Positions 1 through 4,903 of a stretch of 20,795 nucleotides of DNA are shown one piece after another. Position 1 is the first letter of the stretch. Each line of letters opens with the position of its first letter. Below the pieces are notes generated by a model that was given only the letters and a program-made list of their open reading frames with translations, was not told the origin of the DNA and searched no databases. The translations under genes and the position numbers were made by a program. The DNA is from a virus, in the IMG/VR virus record IMGVR_UViG_3300037069_000487, positions 1 through 20,795 of that record; one strand, written 5' to 3'.

Positions 1-280
1 AGGGAGGGAGGTGTGTCCCGAGCTGAGCCGGCTCAAAAAAACTCGCGTCGTTGGGTGCGTCGTTGCGTGGCGTGGCTCTTGCGTTTCGGTGGCTCGCCGT
101 GGTCTTCGAGCACAAGCCGAAGCGGTCGAGCGTGCGCGTAGGTTGTCCGCACAATGCGCAGCGTGGCGCCGTGATCTGTCGCCGGCCGATCGCGTCGAGT
201 GCGGCCCGGGCGCGACGCGTTGACGCGGCCGAGATCTCGGCGTCGGCTCGCCGCTCTTCGATCTCGTCGTCGGTTAGCAC
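1..280 (-). CDS. Small zinc-finger-like protein, GTG start, runs off window edge
   Basis: This frame starts at GTG (280-278), 3 nt after the TGA of the winged-helix gene, and stays open to base 1 (93 codons). A GGAAGG Shine-Dalgarno lies 7 nt upstream of the GTG. The N-terminus is highly charged and probably helical (begins LTDDEIEERRADAEI). In the middle is a Cys cluster, CALCGQ, followed by GLCSK and SHR, which fits a small zinc knuckle. The function is unknown. It is the last gene of the leftward operon that starts at 2,427. An overlapping Arg-rich frame also exists but has no HTH, Cys pattern or ribosome site. If the window is circularised, the next codon is TGA (base 1 plus bases 20,795-20,794), giving a complete 93-residue protein. 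The reading frame is seen directly; that it is expressed is inferred. Confidence 0.5.
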   Translation of the reverse strand, partial: MLTDDEIEERRADAEISAASTRRARAALDAIGRRQITAPRCALCGQPTRTLDRFGLCSKTTASHRNARATPRNDAPNDASFFEPAQLGTHLPP

Positions 281-283
281 GGC

Positions 284-619
284 TCACCCTTCCGCCGGCG
301 GCTTCGGCGGGGTGAGTTCCCAGACGCACGCGGCCCGGTTGTATTCCGAATAGCGCCGCATACCGGAGTCGACGACGGCGCCGGCGACGTGCAATTCGGA
401 GAGCCGGCGGTCGACCGAGTGAGGTTGAACCCGCGGCCAACCGTGCGCGAGCCGGTCGCGGAAGTATCGGTCGCGCAACTCGAAGGCGGTTTGCGGTCCG
501 CCTTCGGTTAGCATCCACACGATTGCGGCTTTGATATGCGCCCGGTGGGTCGCCGCTTCGGCCGCATCGTGTGACGTGTCGGGGTCGTCGTGGTGTGCCA
601 GTTGGCGCGCGTCGCTCAT
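284..619 (-). CDS. Winged-helix DNA-binding protein
   Basis: A 111-residue protein starting MSDARQ. The start was chosen because its ATG overlaps the TGA of the upstream gene (ATGA at 619-616), the coupling used throughout this operon. It opens with a His/Asp-rich segment (HHDDPDTSHDAAEAA), then a helical part with GGPQTAFELRDRYF and a recognition-helix-like VDRRLSELHVAGAVVDSG. It ends in a beta wing, CVWELTPP. This layout, with DPDTSxDAAE followed by a winged helix and a terminal W-x-L-T, is common in small phage proteins annotated as winged-helix or replication-associated. As no polymerase, primase or helicase is visible here, it is a candidate for origin binding or transcription control, but that role is inference. 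Confidence 0.7.
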   Translation of the reverse strand: MSDARQLAHHDDPDTSHDAAEAATHRAHIKAAIVWMLTEGGPQTAFELRDRYFRDRLAHGWPRVQPHSVDRRLSELHVAGAVVDSGMRRYSEYNRAACVWELTPPKPPAEG

Positions 620-864
620 GACGCATCCCATTCGGCGACGTGGTCGAGTATCCCGACGGCGGTTCGCATTTCGATCAGCGTGTCGGCCGGCGAGATCTTG
701 CCGGCCCAATACCGGGAACGAATGTCGGCGACGATCCGCGACCCGGCGTCGAGTAGTGCCGAGATCCGCGGGTCGAAGTGCCGGCGTGATTCGATCCGAT
801 ACGCCGCGGCGATCTGCCCCAACTCTGAATAGAGTTCGCGTTGCATGACTGTCGTTGTGTTCAT
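616..864 (-). CDS. Small alpha-helical hypothetical protein
   Basis: An 82-residue protein if started at ATG 864, which overlaps the HNH gene's TGA (ATGA). A GTG three codons upstream (873) is an alternative, but a GGTGG motif about 7 nt before the ATG favours 864. The sequence is predicted mostly helical (MQRELYSELGQIAAAYRIES, then LLDAGSRIVADIRSRYWAGK) with no cysteines, signal peptide or membrane segment. It resembles the small helical proteins found in phage early operons, but I do not recognise a family. It lies between the HNH nuclease and the winged-helix gene in one leftward transcript and is coupled to both. Confidence 0.65.
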   Translation of the reverse strand: MNTTTVMQRELYSELGQIAAAYRIESRRHFDPRISALLDAGSRIVADIRSRYWAGKISPADTLIEMRTAVGILDHVAEWDAS

Positions 865-1175
865 TGTCGCCACCGATCAGAGAGACCGACGCCGGCCGGC
901 CGCATGACCGGTTCCGGTTCGAACGGGTTATCGTCGTTGCCGCGTCGGGAGTTGCACGAATGGCACGCCGGCCGCAAGTTGTCGTCGGCGTCGTCGCCGC
1001 CCTTGGATCGGGGCGTGACGTGGTCGGCGGTCGTCGCCGGCCCGTTGCATATCCAACAGACCCGGCCTTGCGTGGCGAGCACGCGCGCCACGGTTTGCCG
1101 CCGGTGGGAACCGTGCCAGCATTTCAAGCCGGCTTCGTGACGATGCCGGCAACGCGAGCAATACGGCGAGAGCAT
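861..1175 (-). CDS. HNH endonuclease
   Basis: A 104-residue HNH nuclease. The start at 1175 is fixed by TAATG overlap with the gene upstream. An N-terminal Cys/His-rich patch (YCSRCRHRH, then KCWHG) precedes the core. The core has the first zinc pair CWIC, the catalytic-type DHVTPRSKGG with the H of HNH, the Asn in DNLRPA, and the second zinc pair CHSC. All key residues of the beta-beta-alpha metal fold are present. In HK97-like phages a small HNH protein often sits close to the terminase genes and is needed for cos cleavage and packaging. Here it is about 2.4 kb from the small terminase gene only if the window is circular. A homing or free-standing nuclease role is the alternative. Confidence 0.9.
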   Translation of the reverse strand: MLSPYCSRCRHRHEAGLKCWHGSHRRQTVARVLATQGRVCWICNGPATTADHVTPRSKGGDDADDNLRPACHSCNSRRGNDDNPFEPEPVMRPAGVGLSDRWRQ

Positions 1176-1414
1176 TACGCGCCGCCGGCTTCGGTCTCGC
1201 CGCTTGCCCGGATCTCGGCGAACATGTCGGCCAACGCGAGATCCGCGCGGCCCGGCCCGTCGTTGTCGAAACCGTCGAGACAACGGCCGCGTTGGACAAT
1301 GCGCCCGGTCTGCCGTTCGGCGTCGGCGATCGCGTCGGCGATAGTTTCGGCGTCGACTTCGATAGTCGAGCCGCCGCGGAACTCGAAGCCGAACCGGCGC
1401 GTTACGCCGGCCAT
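1175..1414 (-). CDS. Small hypothetical protein
   Basis: A 79-residue protein starting MAGVTRRFGFEFRGG. The ATG at 1414 lies 13 nt inside the previous gene, and its stop overlaps the HNH start (TAATG). Residues 1-25 look like beta strands (RFGFEFRGGSTIEVDAETI) and are followed by a helix (ADAIADAERQT), as in small alpha/beta phage proteins of the type with a sensor-like strand-helix unit. The C-terminus is acidic to neutral and helical (LALADMFAEIRASGE). No catalytic motif is visible and I do not recognise a family. Its reality rests on tight packing in the operon and a sensible amino-acid composition against the Arg-rich alternatives. Confidence 0.65.
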   Translation of the reverse strand: MAGVTRRFGFEFRGGSTIEVDAETIADAIADAERQTGRIVQRGRCLDGFDNDGPGRADLALADMFAEIRASGETEAGGA

Positions 1415-1626
1415 GATGCCGCCGCTTCCGATAGGTTGTTCAGCATTCGAAGGTCTGAGAACAGATAGACCCGGCCGTCGAAGAGTCGGAACCCGGGGGC
1501 GCCCGGGATGATCTCGCCGACGTGCACGACCCGGCCGACGTCGACCGGCCCGTCGGCGTTGAGCGACGATCGCACTTGAAATTCGATCACGTCGTCTTCG
1601 GCAACGATCCAATAATCCCGGTCCAT
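1402..1626 (-). CDS. Small hypothetical protein, beta-rich
   Basis: A 74-residue protein, MDRDYWIVAEDDVIEFQV, whose ATG directly abuts the TAA of the gene upstream (TAA then ATG, no gap). It is predicted mostly beta: DYWIVAEDDVIEF, VDVGRVVHVGEII, FRLFDGRVYLF. It ends in a short helix (MLNNLSEAAASW). There are no cysteines, signal peptide or membrane span. The function is unknown. It sits third in the leftward early-type operon and overlaps the next gene by 13 nt. Confidence 0.65.
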   Translation of the reverse strand: MDRDYWIVAEDDVIEFQVRSSLNADGPVDVGRVVHVGEIIPGAPGFRLFDGRVYLFSDLRMLNNLSEAAASWPA

Positions 1627-1968
1627 TTAGTCGTCCCTCTCGCCGCACATGTGGATAAGGTTTCGGCCGGCTTCGAGCCAAATCGACGCATAGGCGACGT
1701 CTTGCGCCCCGTCGGAAAGTAGGTCGGCGACGAACCGAAGACGCTGCGCGCCGACGGCTAGATGTTCGCCCGGGTAGAGCTTGTCCAGCGCAAGCAACTT
1801 GTTAGCGGCCCGGCGCAATTGCCGTTCCACGACGAGAGCTTGCATGGCGGGGTCGACGCCCGGGTGATCGGTCCAGATATGGAACCCGTCGAGTGTGTCG
1901 ATATACGCGCGGAAGTCGTCGTCGCTCAGTAACCACGTGTCGACTTCGTCTGTCTGTTGGTCTTGCAT
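1627..1968 (-). CDS. Hypothetical helical protein
   Basis: A 113-residue acidic protein with a strong Shine-Dalgarno (AAGGGGGC just upstream of the ATG at 1968), so translation probably starts here independently. Segments include DTWLLSDDDFRAYIDTLDGF, then a long helical region with ERQLRRAANKLLALDKLY and LRFVADLLSDGAQDVAYAS. No known motif, signal or membrane span is visible. The clear ribosome site and position as the first well-initiated gene after the HTH pair suggest an abundant early product, but its role cannot be read from the sequence. Confidence 0.7.
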   Translation of the reverse strand: MQDQQTDEVDTWLLSDDDFRAYIDTLDGFHIWTDHPGVDPAMQALVVERQLRRAANKLLALDKLYPGEHLAVGAQRLRFVADLLSDGAQDVAYASIWLEAGRNLIHMCGERDD

Positions 1969-2001
1969 TCTGCCCCCTTAAGAGACCGGTTCGCTTTTGC
2001 C

Positions 2002-2211
2002 CTACTCCCCAAGGTTTCGCCACGGAACCAACGCCCCCGACCGCATGACGGGCACTCCGAATAGCGACCCGATTTCCGGACCGCTAGCCGTTGTGATTCC
2101 GGTTCGAACCCTGCGCAGACGCTCGAAGGGAATGCGGCCGACCCACCGACGGCCCATAGTGGGAATCCATCGGTTAACGGCTGAGGATTGGGAGTAGCGC
2201 CGGCGAATCAC
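2002..2211 (-). CDS. Possible small basic protein, GTG start
   Basis: A 69-residue open frame. Its GTG (2211-2209) directly follows the TAA of the HTH gene (2214-2212), which would allow coupling. A later ATG at 2157 gives a 51-residue version. The N-terminus is Arg-rich (GRRWVGRIPFERLRRVRTG) and the rest (ITTASGPEIGSLFGVPVM) looks like a folded alpha/beta or beta segment. It fills an otherwise empty 240-base gap between two genes, and the next gene's ribosome site begins right after its stop. No family is recognised, and a non-coding spacer is possible. Confidence 0.45.
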   Translation of the reverse strand: MIRRRYSQSSAVNRWIPTMGRRWVGRIPFERLRRVRTGITTASGPEIGSLFGVPVMRSGALVPWRNLGE

Positions 2212-2427
2212 TTACGATGCCGCCGCCGATCTCTCTTCGGCTAACGCGCGGATATAGTCTTCGTCGAACACATAGAACCCCCGGAGACCCGGCGATTTAT
2301 GCACGGCGACGATTTCCCCCGGCCGGCCGGTGGCCGTCAACGTCGCGCGCCGCTGAACCGAACGTGTGTCCACGCCCAGAATTTGCGCCGCTTGCTTCGT
2401 CGACACCAAACGACCGGAGTTCGTCAT
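2212..2427 (-). CDS. Small helix-turn-helix protein (excisionase- or MerR-like)
   Basis: A 71-residue protein. Residues 7-35 (LVSTKQAAQILGVDTRSVQR) form a clear MerR/excisionase-type helix-turn-helix with the usual S/T-x-x-x-A-A-x-x-L-G-V core. A wing follows (VAVHKSPGLRGFYVFDEDYI) and a short C-terminal helix. Such proteins act either as recombination directionality factors (Xis), bending DNA at att sites, or as small early regulators. It heads the left operon and faces away from the DGQHR-like gene. The ATG lies only about 7 nt downstream of a possible TAACTT -10 box (2439-2434), so its mRNA may be leaderless. It is the best Xis or Cro candidate in the window, because the gene directly divergent from the repressor lacks an HTH. 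That assignment is inference. Confidence 0.75.
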   Translation of the reverse strand: MTNSGRLVSTKQAAQILGVDTRSVQRRATLTATGRPGEIVAVHKSPGLRGFYVFDEDYIRALAEERSAAAS

Positions 2428-2590
2428 ATGTCGAAGTTACACCCGACGCCCGGATTTCGACAGACCGAAGTTCTACCCCGCGCCCGGGGGGCGGAAAGCC
2501 GTGTCTATGTTTCGGCGTTGCGGACTTCCCTAGCGGCCGACACGCCGGTTACTATCGGGACACGTGCCCAACTAAACGGAAGGTCTCTTC
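2428..2590. promoter_or_regulatory. Divergent intergenic region with operator-like repeats
   Basis: A 163-base non-coding region between the leftward HTH gene and the rightward DGQHR-like gene. It contains GTCGAAGTTAC (2430-2440), which recurs exactly at 4857-4867 upstream of the repressor, and TTCGACAGAC (2456-2465), which recurs exactly at 3471-3480. Both contain a TGTCGAA core on one strand or the other. A weak -10-like TACTAT lies at 2550-2555 for the rightward gene, with no good -35. These shared words in two separated regulatory regions suggest binding sites for one regulator, possibly the phage repressor. No binding data exist. Confidence 0.45.
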
Positions 2591-3439
2591 GTGACCATGA
2601 CAATGCAAACCCCGCTAGCGATCGCCGAACCGACGGCCGAGTGGGTCGACATCACGCCCGAACTCGCCGCCCTATGGTTAGAGTCGAACGCCGACAACCG
2701 GTCGATTCGCAACGCGGCCGTGATCGGCTACATGAACGACATAATGTCGGGCCGTTGGATGGTGACCGGCGAAACGATCAAGTTCGACTTTACCGGCCGG
2801 CTTATCGACGGTCAGCATAGGCTCTCGGCGATCGTGCGTTCGGGTCTGACAATCCGATCGCTTGTCGTGCGCGGAATCGACCCGCTAGCGCAACGGGTTA
2901 TCGACGTCAACATTCGCCGCACGGCCGGCGACCAACTCAGACTGTTGGGTCTCGTCGAAGGCTCGAACGTTATGGACATTGCCAGCGCCGCGCGGCTTGC
3001 GCTCGCAATCGACGCCGGCTATTTGACCCGATACGGCAACGTGCGCGGCGTGATCTCGCACGCCGATATTTTCGAGTGGGTCGAGACACACCCGGAGATC
3101 GGCGACCACGCGAAGAATGCCCGGCGCCTGTATAACCGGCTAGGCGCCGCCCCGTCGCCGCTCGCCTATGCAATGTGGCGGCTCGCCCAAATCGACGCCG
3201 AAGACGCGGCCGAGTTTTTCCAATCGACCGCCGAGTTCGCGACCAGCGGCGAAGGCGACCCGCGGGCCGCTCTCATTCGGGTTTTCGCCAACACTGAGAA
3301 CCGGTTGTCTCGACTCCCGGGCGCCGTAATCGGCGTGACGTTCACGGCATGGAACGCGTGGCGAGACCAACTCAAAATCAAGTCGATTCCGCTGATCGAT
3401 CCGAAGGGCGGATCTCTTACCATCCCGCAACCGATCTAG
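2591..3439 (+). CDS. ParB/DGQHR-domain-like phage protein
   Basis: A 282-residue protein with a GTG start at 2591. GGAAGG (2578-2583) is 7 nt upstream, whereas the ATG at 2597 would be 13 nt away. The N-terminal third contains the hallmark FTGRLIDGQHRLSAIVRSG (about residues 60-79), the nucleotide-binding-type signature of the ParB/sulfiredoxin/DGQHR superfamily. It is preceded by the usual 'number of N-x-R ... G-x-W ... T-G-E-x-I-x-F' lead-in (SIRNAAVIGYMND, GRWMVTGETIKFD). The rest is helical, without an HTH I can identify. Related proteins are common in actinophages and are labelled ParB-like, with nuclease or partition roles not firmly shown. It is the only gene of its transcript, opposite in direction to both neighbours and closed by a strong terminator, a layout typical of lysogenically expressed or 'moron' genes. 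Confidence 0.8.
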   Translation: MTMTMQTPLAIAEPTAEWVDITPELAALWLESNADNRSIRNAAVIGYMNDIMSGRWMVTGETIKFDFTGRLIDGQHRLSAIVRSGLTIRSLVVRGIDPLAQRVIDVNIRRTAGDQLRLLGLVEGSNVMDIASAARLALAIDAGYLTRYGNVRGVISHADIFEWVETHPEIGDHAKNARRLYNRLGAAPSPLAYAMWRLAQIDAEDAAEFFQSTAEFATSGEGDPRAALIRVFANTENRLSRLPGAVIGVTFTAWNAWRDQLKIKSIPLIDPKGGSLTIPQPI

Positions 3440-3573
3440 GCAAGTCGGCACTTCGGCGGACTTTCGTAAGTTCGACAGACTGGCTAGTCTACTGATTACC
3501 CGAAAACCCCTAAGACCCCCGGGTCGGCCGCTCGAAACTCACAGTCACAGCGCCGGCCCGGGGTTAATAAAGC
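3440..3573. promoter_or_regulatory. Non-coding spacer with operator-like repeats
   Basis: No gene is seen here. It holds AAGTTCGACAGAC (3468-3480), sharing ten exact bases with 2456-2465, immediately followed by an inverted repeat AGACT-GGCT-AGTCT (3477-3490). AGTCT/AGACT also occurs at the two halves of the large inverted repeat near 4,775-4,844. The rest is C-rich and leads into the terminator. A regulator-binding site after the gene, in the style of the stoperators of cluster A mycobacteriophages, is one reading; chance similarity is the other. Confidence 0.35.
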
Positions 3574-3604
3574 GAACCCCCCCGGAGGTCTCCCGGGGGG
3601 GTTC
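3574..3604. terminator. Bidirectional intrinsic terminator
   Basis: A near-perfect hairpin: GAACCCCCCCGG (3574-3585), a 7-nt loop, then CCGGGGGGGTTC (3593-3604). It is followed by TTT on the plus strand and by GCTTTATT on the minus strand. It separates the rightward DGQHR-like gene from the leftward four-gene operon that ends at 3,637, so it can end both converging transcripts. Confidence 0.85.
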
Positions 3605-3636
3605 TTTGCAATCATAGTTGCACGCCGTATCTACGT

Positions 3637-3819
3637 CTAGCGCGCGTCGTGCGCGTGTCGCTTGCGCTCCTCTTCGGCGATCTGCCCGCGCACATAGTCT
3701 TCGATCTCGACCACGGCGGCAATGAGTTCCGGCGTGGTCTTGTCGACCGTTCCGAGCGCTTGCCGGCCGGCGCGAATAGCGGTTAGCCGGGCGTGGAGTT
3801 CGTCTAGGTACATGGTCAT
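3637..3819 (-). CDS. Small helical hypothetical protein
   Basis: A 60-residue protein, MTMYLDELHARLTAIRAGRQ, predicted almost wholly helical with a possible amphipathic coiled coil (TTPELIAAVVEIEDYVRGQI, then AEEERKRHAHD). The start at 3819 was chosen because its ATG overlaps the stop of the upstream gene (ATGA). It is the last gene of the leftward operon that begins opposite the repressor, and lies just before the strong hairpin at 3,574-3,604. The function is unknown. Confidence 0.65.
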   Translation of the reverse strand: MTMYLDELHARLTAIRAGRQALGTVDKTTPELIAAVVEIEDYVRGQIAEEERKRHAHDAR

Positions 3820-4043
3820 TTTCCGACCGCGATTCCGAACGTCGAAACGCGCGCGTAGCGAATCCCCTTCGCCCAGCATTCCGGGCAGATTGCGAGATCC
3901 GCGCGAATGTGGAAACCGGCTTCGCGCGCGAGTTCAAGCGCCGCCGCCGAAAAGTATTCGTCGCCTAGGTCGTTGGCGCCGTGGCATCCGTCGGCGAGAA
4001 AAGCCGCGTCACAAGCGACGTGATACATGCGAACCATGCTCAT
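3816..4043 (-). CDS. Small Cys/His-rich hypothetical protein
   Basis: A 75-residue protein starting MSMVRMYHVACDAAF, with an AGGGGAAG ribosome site 6-7 nt before the ATG at 4043. Cysteines and histidines occur in the order YHVACD, GCHGAND, FHIRAD, ICPECW. The closing CPEC is a zinc-ribbon half and AC/GC-H could supply the other ligands, so a single small zinc site is likely. Proteins of this kind are frequent in actinophage early operons, but I cannot name a function. It couples to both neighbours (TAATG upstream, ATGA downstream). Confidence 0.7.
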   Translation of the reverse strand: MSMVRMYHVACDAAFLADGCHGANDLGDEYFSAAALELAREAGFHIRADLAICPECWAKGIRYARVSTFGIAVGK

Positions 4044-4417
4044 TATTTCTTCCCCTTTACGATCGAGACCGAAGCCACGGTCGAGTCTTTCCACGCGCCG
4101 ACCCGGGCCGCGGCGATCGCGTCTTCGACGGTCGCGGCGCGGATGATTCGGGCCGAACGCTCGCCGGTCTCGAAGAGGCGAAGACCGACCCGGAAGTCGA
4201 ACATTTCGACCGCGGCTTTTGCCGCCTCTTCGGCCTCATAGGCGGCGTTGGTCTCCGCTAGGATCGCGTCGCCGATAACGACCGTTGCTTCGACCAACCG
4301 GTCGAAGTACGGGAAATCGACCGTGCCATATTTGGCGCGCATGGTCTCGCGTTCGGATTTGAGCGCCGACAAGATCGTGTGCGCGACGTCGGTGGGAAGG
4401 GTGACAGTGATTGACAT
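4043..4417 (-). CDS. Hypothetical helical protein of the divergent early operon
   Basis: A 124-residue protein, MSITVTLPTDVAHTILSALKS. A short N-terminal strand with the TVTLPTDVA lead is followed by long helices (SERETMRAKYG, VEATVVIGDAILAETNAAYE, AEEAAKAAVEMF) that may form a coiled coil. A C-terminal alpha/beta unit follows (FRVGLRLFETGERSARIIRA, TVEDAIAAARVG, STVASVSIVKGKK). The ribosome site is weak (GAAAGAGA). A strong 13-bp hairpin (4,457-4,489) separates it from the gene upstream, so its expression may differ from that gene's. The family is not recognised. Confidence 0.65.
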   Translation of the reverse strand: MSITVTLPTDVAHTILSALKSERETMRAKYGTVDFPYFDRLVEATVVIGDAILAETNAAYEAEEAAKAAVEMFDFRVGLRLFETGERSARIIRAATVEDAIAAARVGAWKDSTVASVSIVKGKK

Positions 4418-4456
4418 TGTGTAGTCTCTTTCGTTGGGGTGTCGTTGGGGGGTGAT

Positions 4457-4489
4457 GCCGGCCGGCGGGGTTTGGTCCCGCCGGCCGGC
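4457..4489. other. Perfect 13-bp inverted repeat (mRNA hairpin)
   Basis: GCCGGCCGGCGGG (4457-4469), loop of 7, CCCGCCGGCCGGC (4477-4489). It lies in the 79-nt gap between the first and second genes of the leftward operon. No T-run follows on the minus strand (C- and A-rich instead), so it is not a classical terminator. It may be an attenuator, an RNA-processing or stabilising stem, or a Rho-independent terminator of the actinobacterial U-poor kind. Confidence 0.6.
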
Positions 4490-4496
4490 TAGGGGG

Positions 4497-4745
4497 TCAG
4501 TCGACCGGGATAACCCGGACGCGGTCGCCGTAGACCTTGCGAGCTTGATTCGCGGTTTTCTCGGCGAGATCGAGCCGGCCGGACCATCCCCATACGCCGG
4601 CGCCGTCTTCGGCTACGTAGTGCGTCGCGCCGCTCTCAGTGCCCGGGAGAATCACGATTGCGAACGCGTAGGTCTTCGTTTCGCTAGTGCGCGCGAAGGT
4701 CTCGCCGTTCGGAAGAGTGACCGTGAATTTGGTACCTTTTGCCAT
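4497..4745 (-). CDS. Small hypothetical protein divergent from the repressor
   Basis: An 82-residue protein starting MAKGTKFTVTLPNG. The frame extends upstream to 4922, but that would cover the promoter region and overlap the repressor, and its first residues are low-quality. The ATG at 4745 with a GAGAGG motif upstream is preferred. It is predicted mostly beta (KFTVTLPNGETFARTSETKT, YAFAIVI, THYVAEDG) with a closing helix (AEKTANQARKVYGDRVRVIP). It sits where Cro or Xis would be expected, as the first leftward gene opposite the repressor, but shows no helix-turn-helix. It resembles small beta-rich actinophage proteins of unknown role. Confidence 0.7.
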   Translation of the reverse strand: MAKGTKFTVTLPNGETFARTSETKTYAFAIVILPGTESGATHYVAEDGAGVWGWSGRLDLAEKTANQARKVYGDRVRVIPVD

Positions 4746-4774
4746 GATCTCGAAGTGCCTCTCGTTGTTTGCCT

Positions 4775-4844
4775 TGTAATAGAAGTCTAACAGATTCGTG
4801 TCGAAAGTTCGACTTTTGACACAACTTGTCAGACTTTTATTACA
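4775..4844. promoter_or_regulatory. Symmetrical operator with divergent promoters
   Basis: TGTAATAGAAGTCTAACAG (4775-4793) and TTGTCAGACTTTTATTACA (4826-4844) are inverted repeats matching at 16 of 19 positions. Between them lies the palindrome GTCGAA-AG-TTCGAC (4800-4813). A good rightward promoter fits inside: TTGACA (4816-4821), 16-nt spacer, TATTAC (4838-4843). A mirrored leftward one fits too: TTCGAC (4805-4800), 18-nt spacer, TATTAC (4781-4776). A second inverted pair, TGACA-CAACT-TGTCA, overlaps the rightward -35. This is the expected place for repressor control of the leftward early operon and of the repressor itself. The repeats are seen directly; the regulation is inferred. Confidence 0.65.
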
Positions 4845-4868
4845 GGCGAACTCGCGGTCGAAGTTACG

Positions 4869-4897
4869 GCGACACGGCCGGCATTCTGTCGTAAGAT
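4869..4897 (+). promoter_or_regulatory. Candidate leaderless promoter for the repressor
   Basis: GCGACA (4869-4874), a 17-nt spacer and TAAGAT (4892-4897) form a plausible -35/-10 pair. Transcription would begin about 6-7 nt later, at the repressor ATG (4904). No Shine-Dalgarno is visible before the ATG, which agrees with a leaderless mRNA, a common form in actinobacteria and their phages. The TTGACA/TATTAC promoter further upstream is an alternative with a leader of about 50 nt. Confidence 0.5.
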
Positions 4898-4903
4898 AGA
4901 CGC

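Noticed and set aside
33-626. Long Arg-rich open frame on the minus strand
   Set aside because: Extremely Arg-rich with no fold, and it overlaps the better-supported winged-helix gene and the GTG-started zinc-finger-like frame. It is a shadow of GC-rich coding DNA.
2090-2125. Possible tRNA T-arm (GGTTCGAACC)
   Set aside because: The TTCGA-like palindrome has no acceptor, anticodon or D arm around it.
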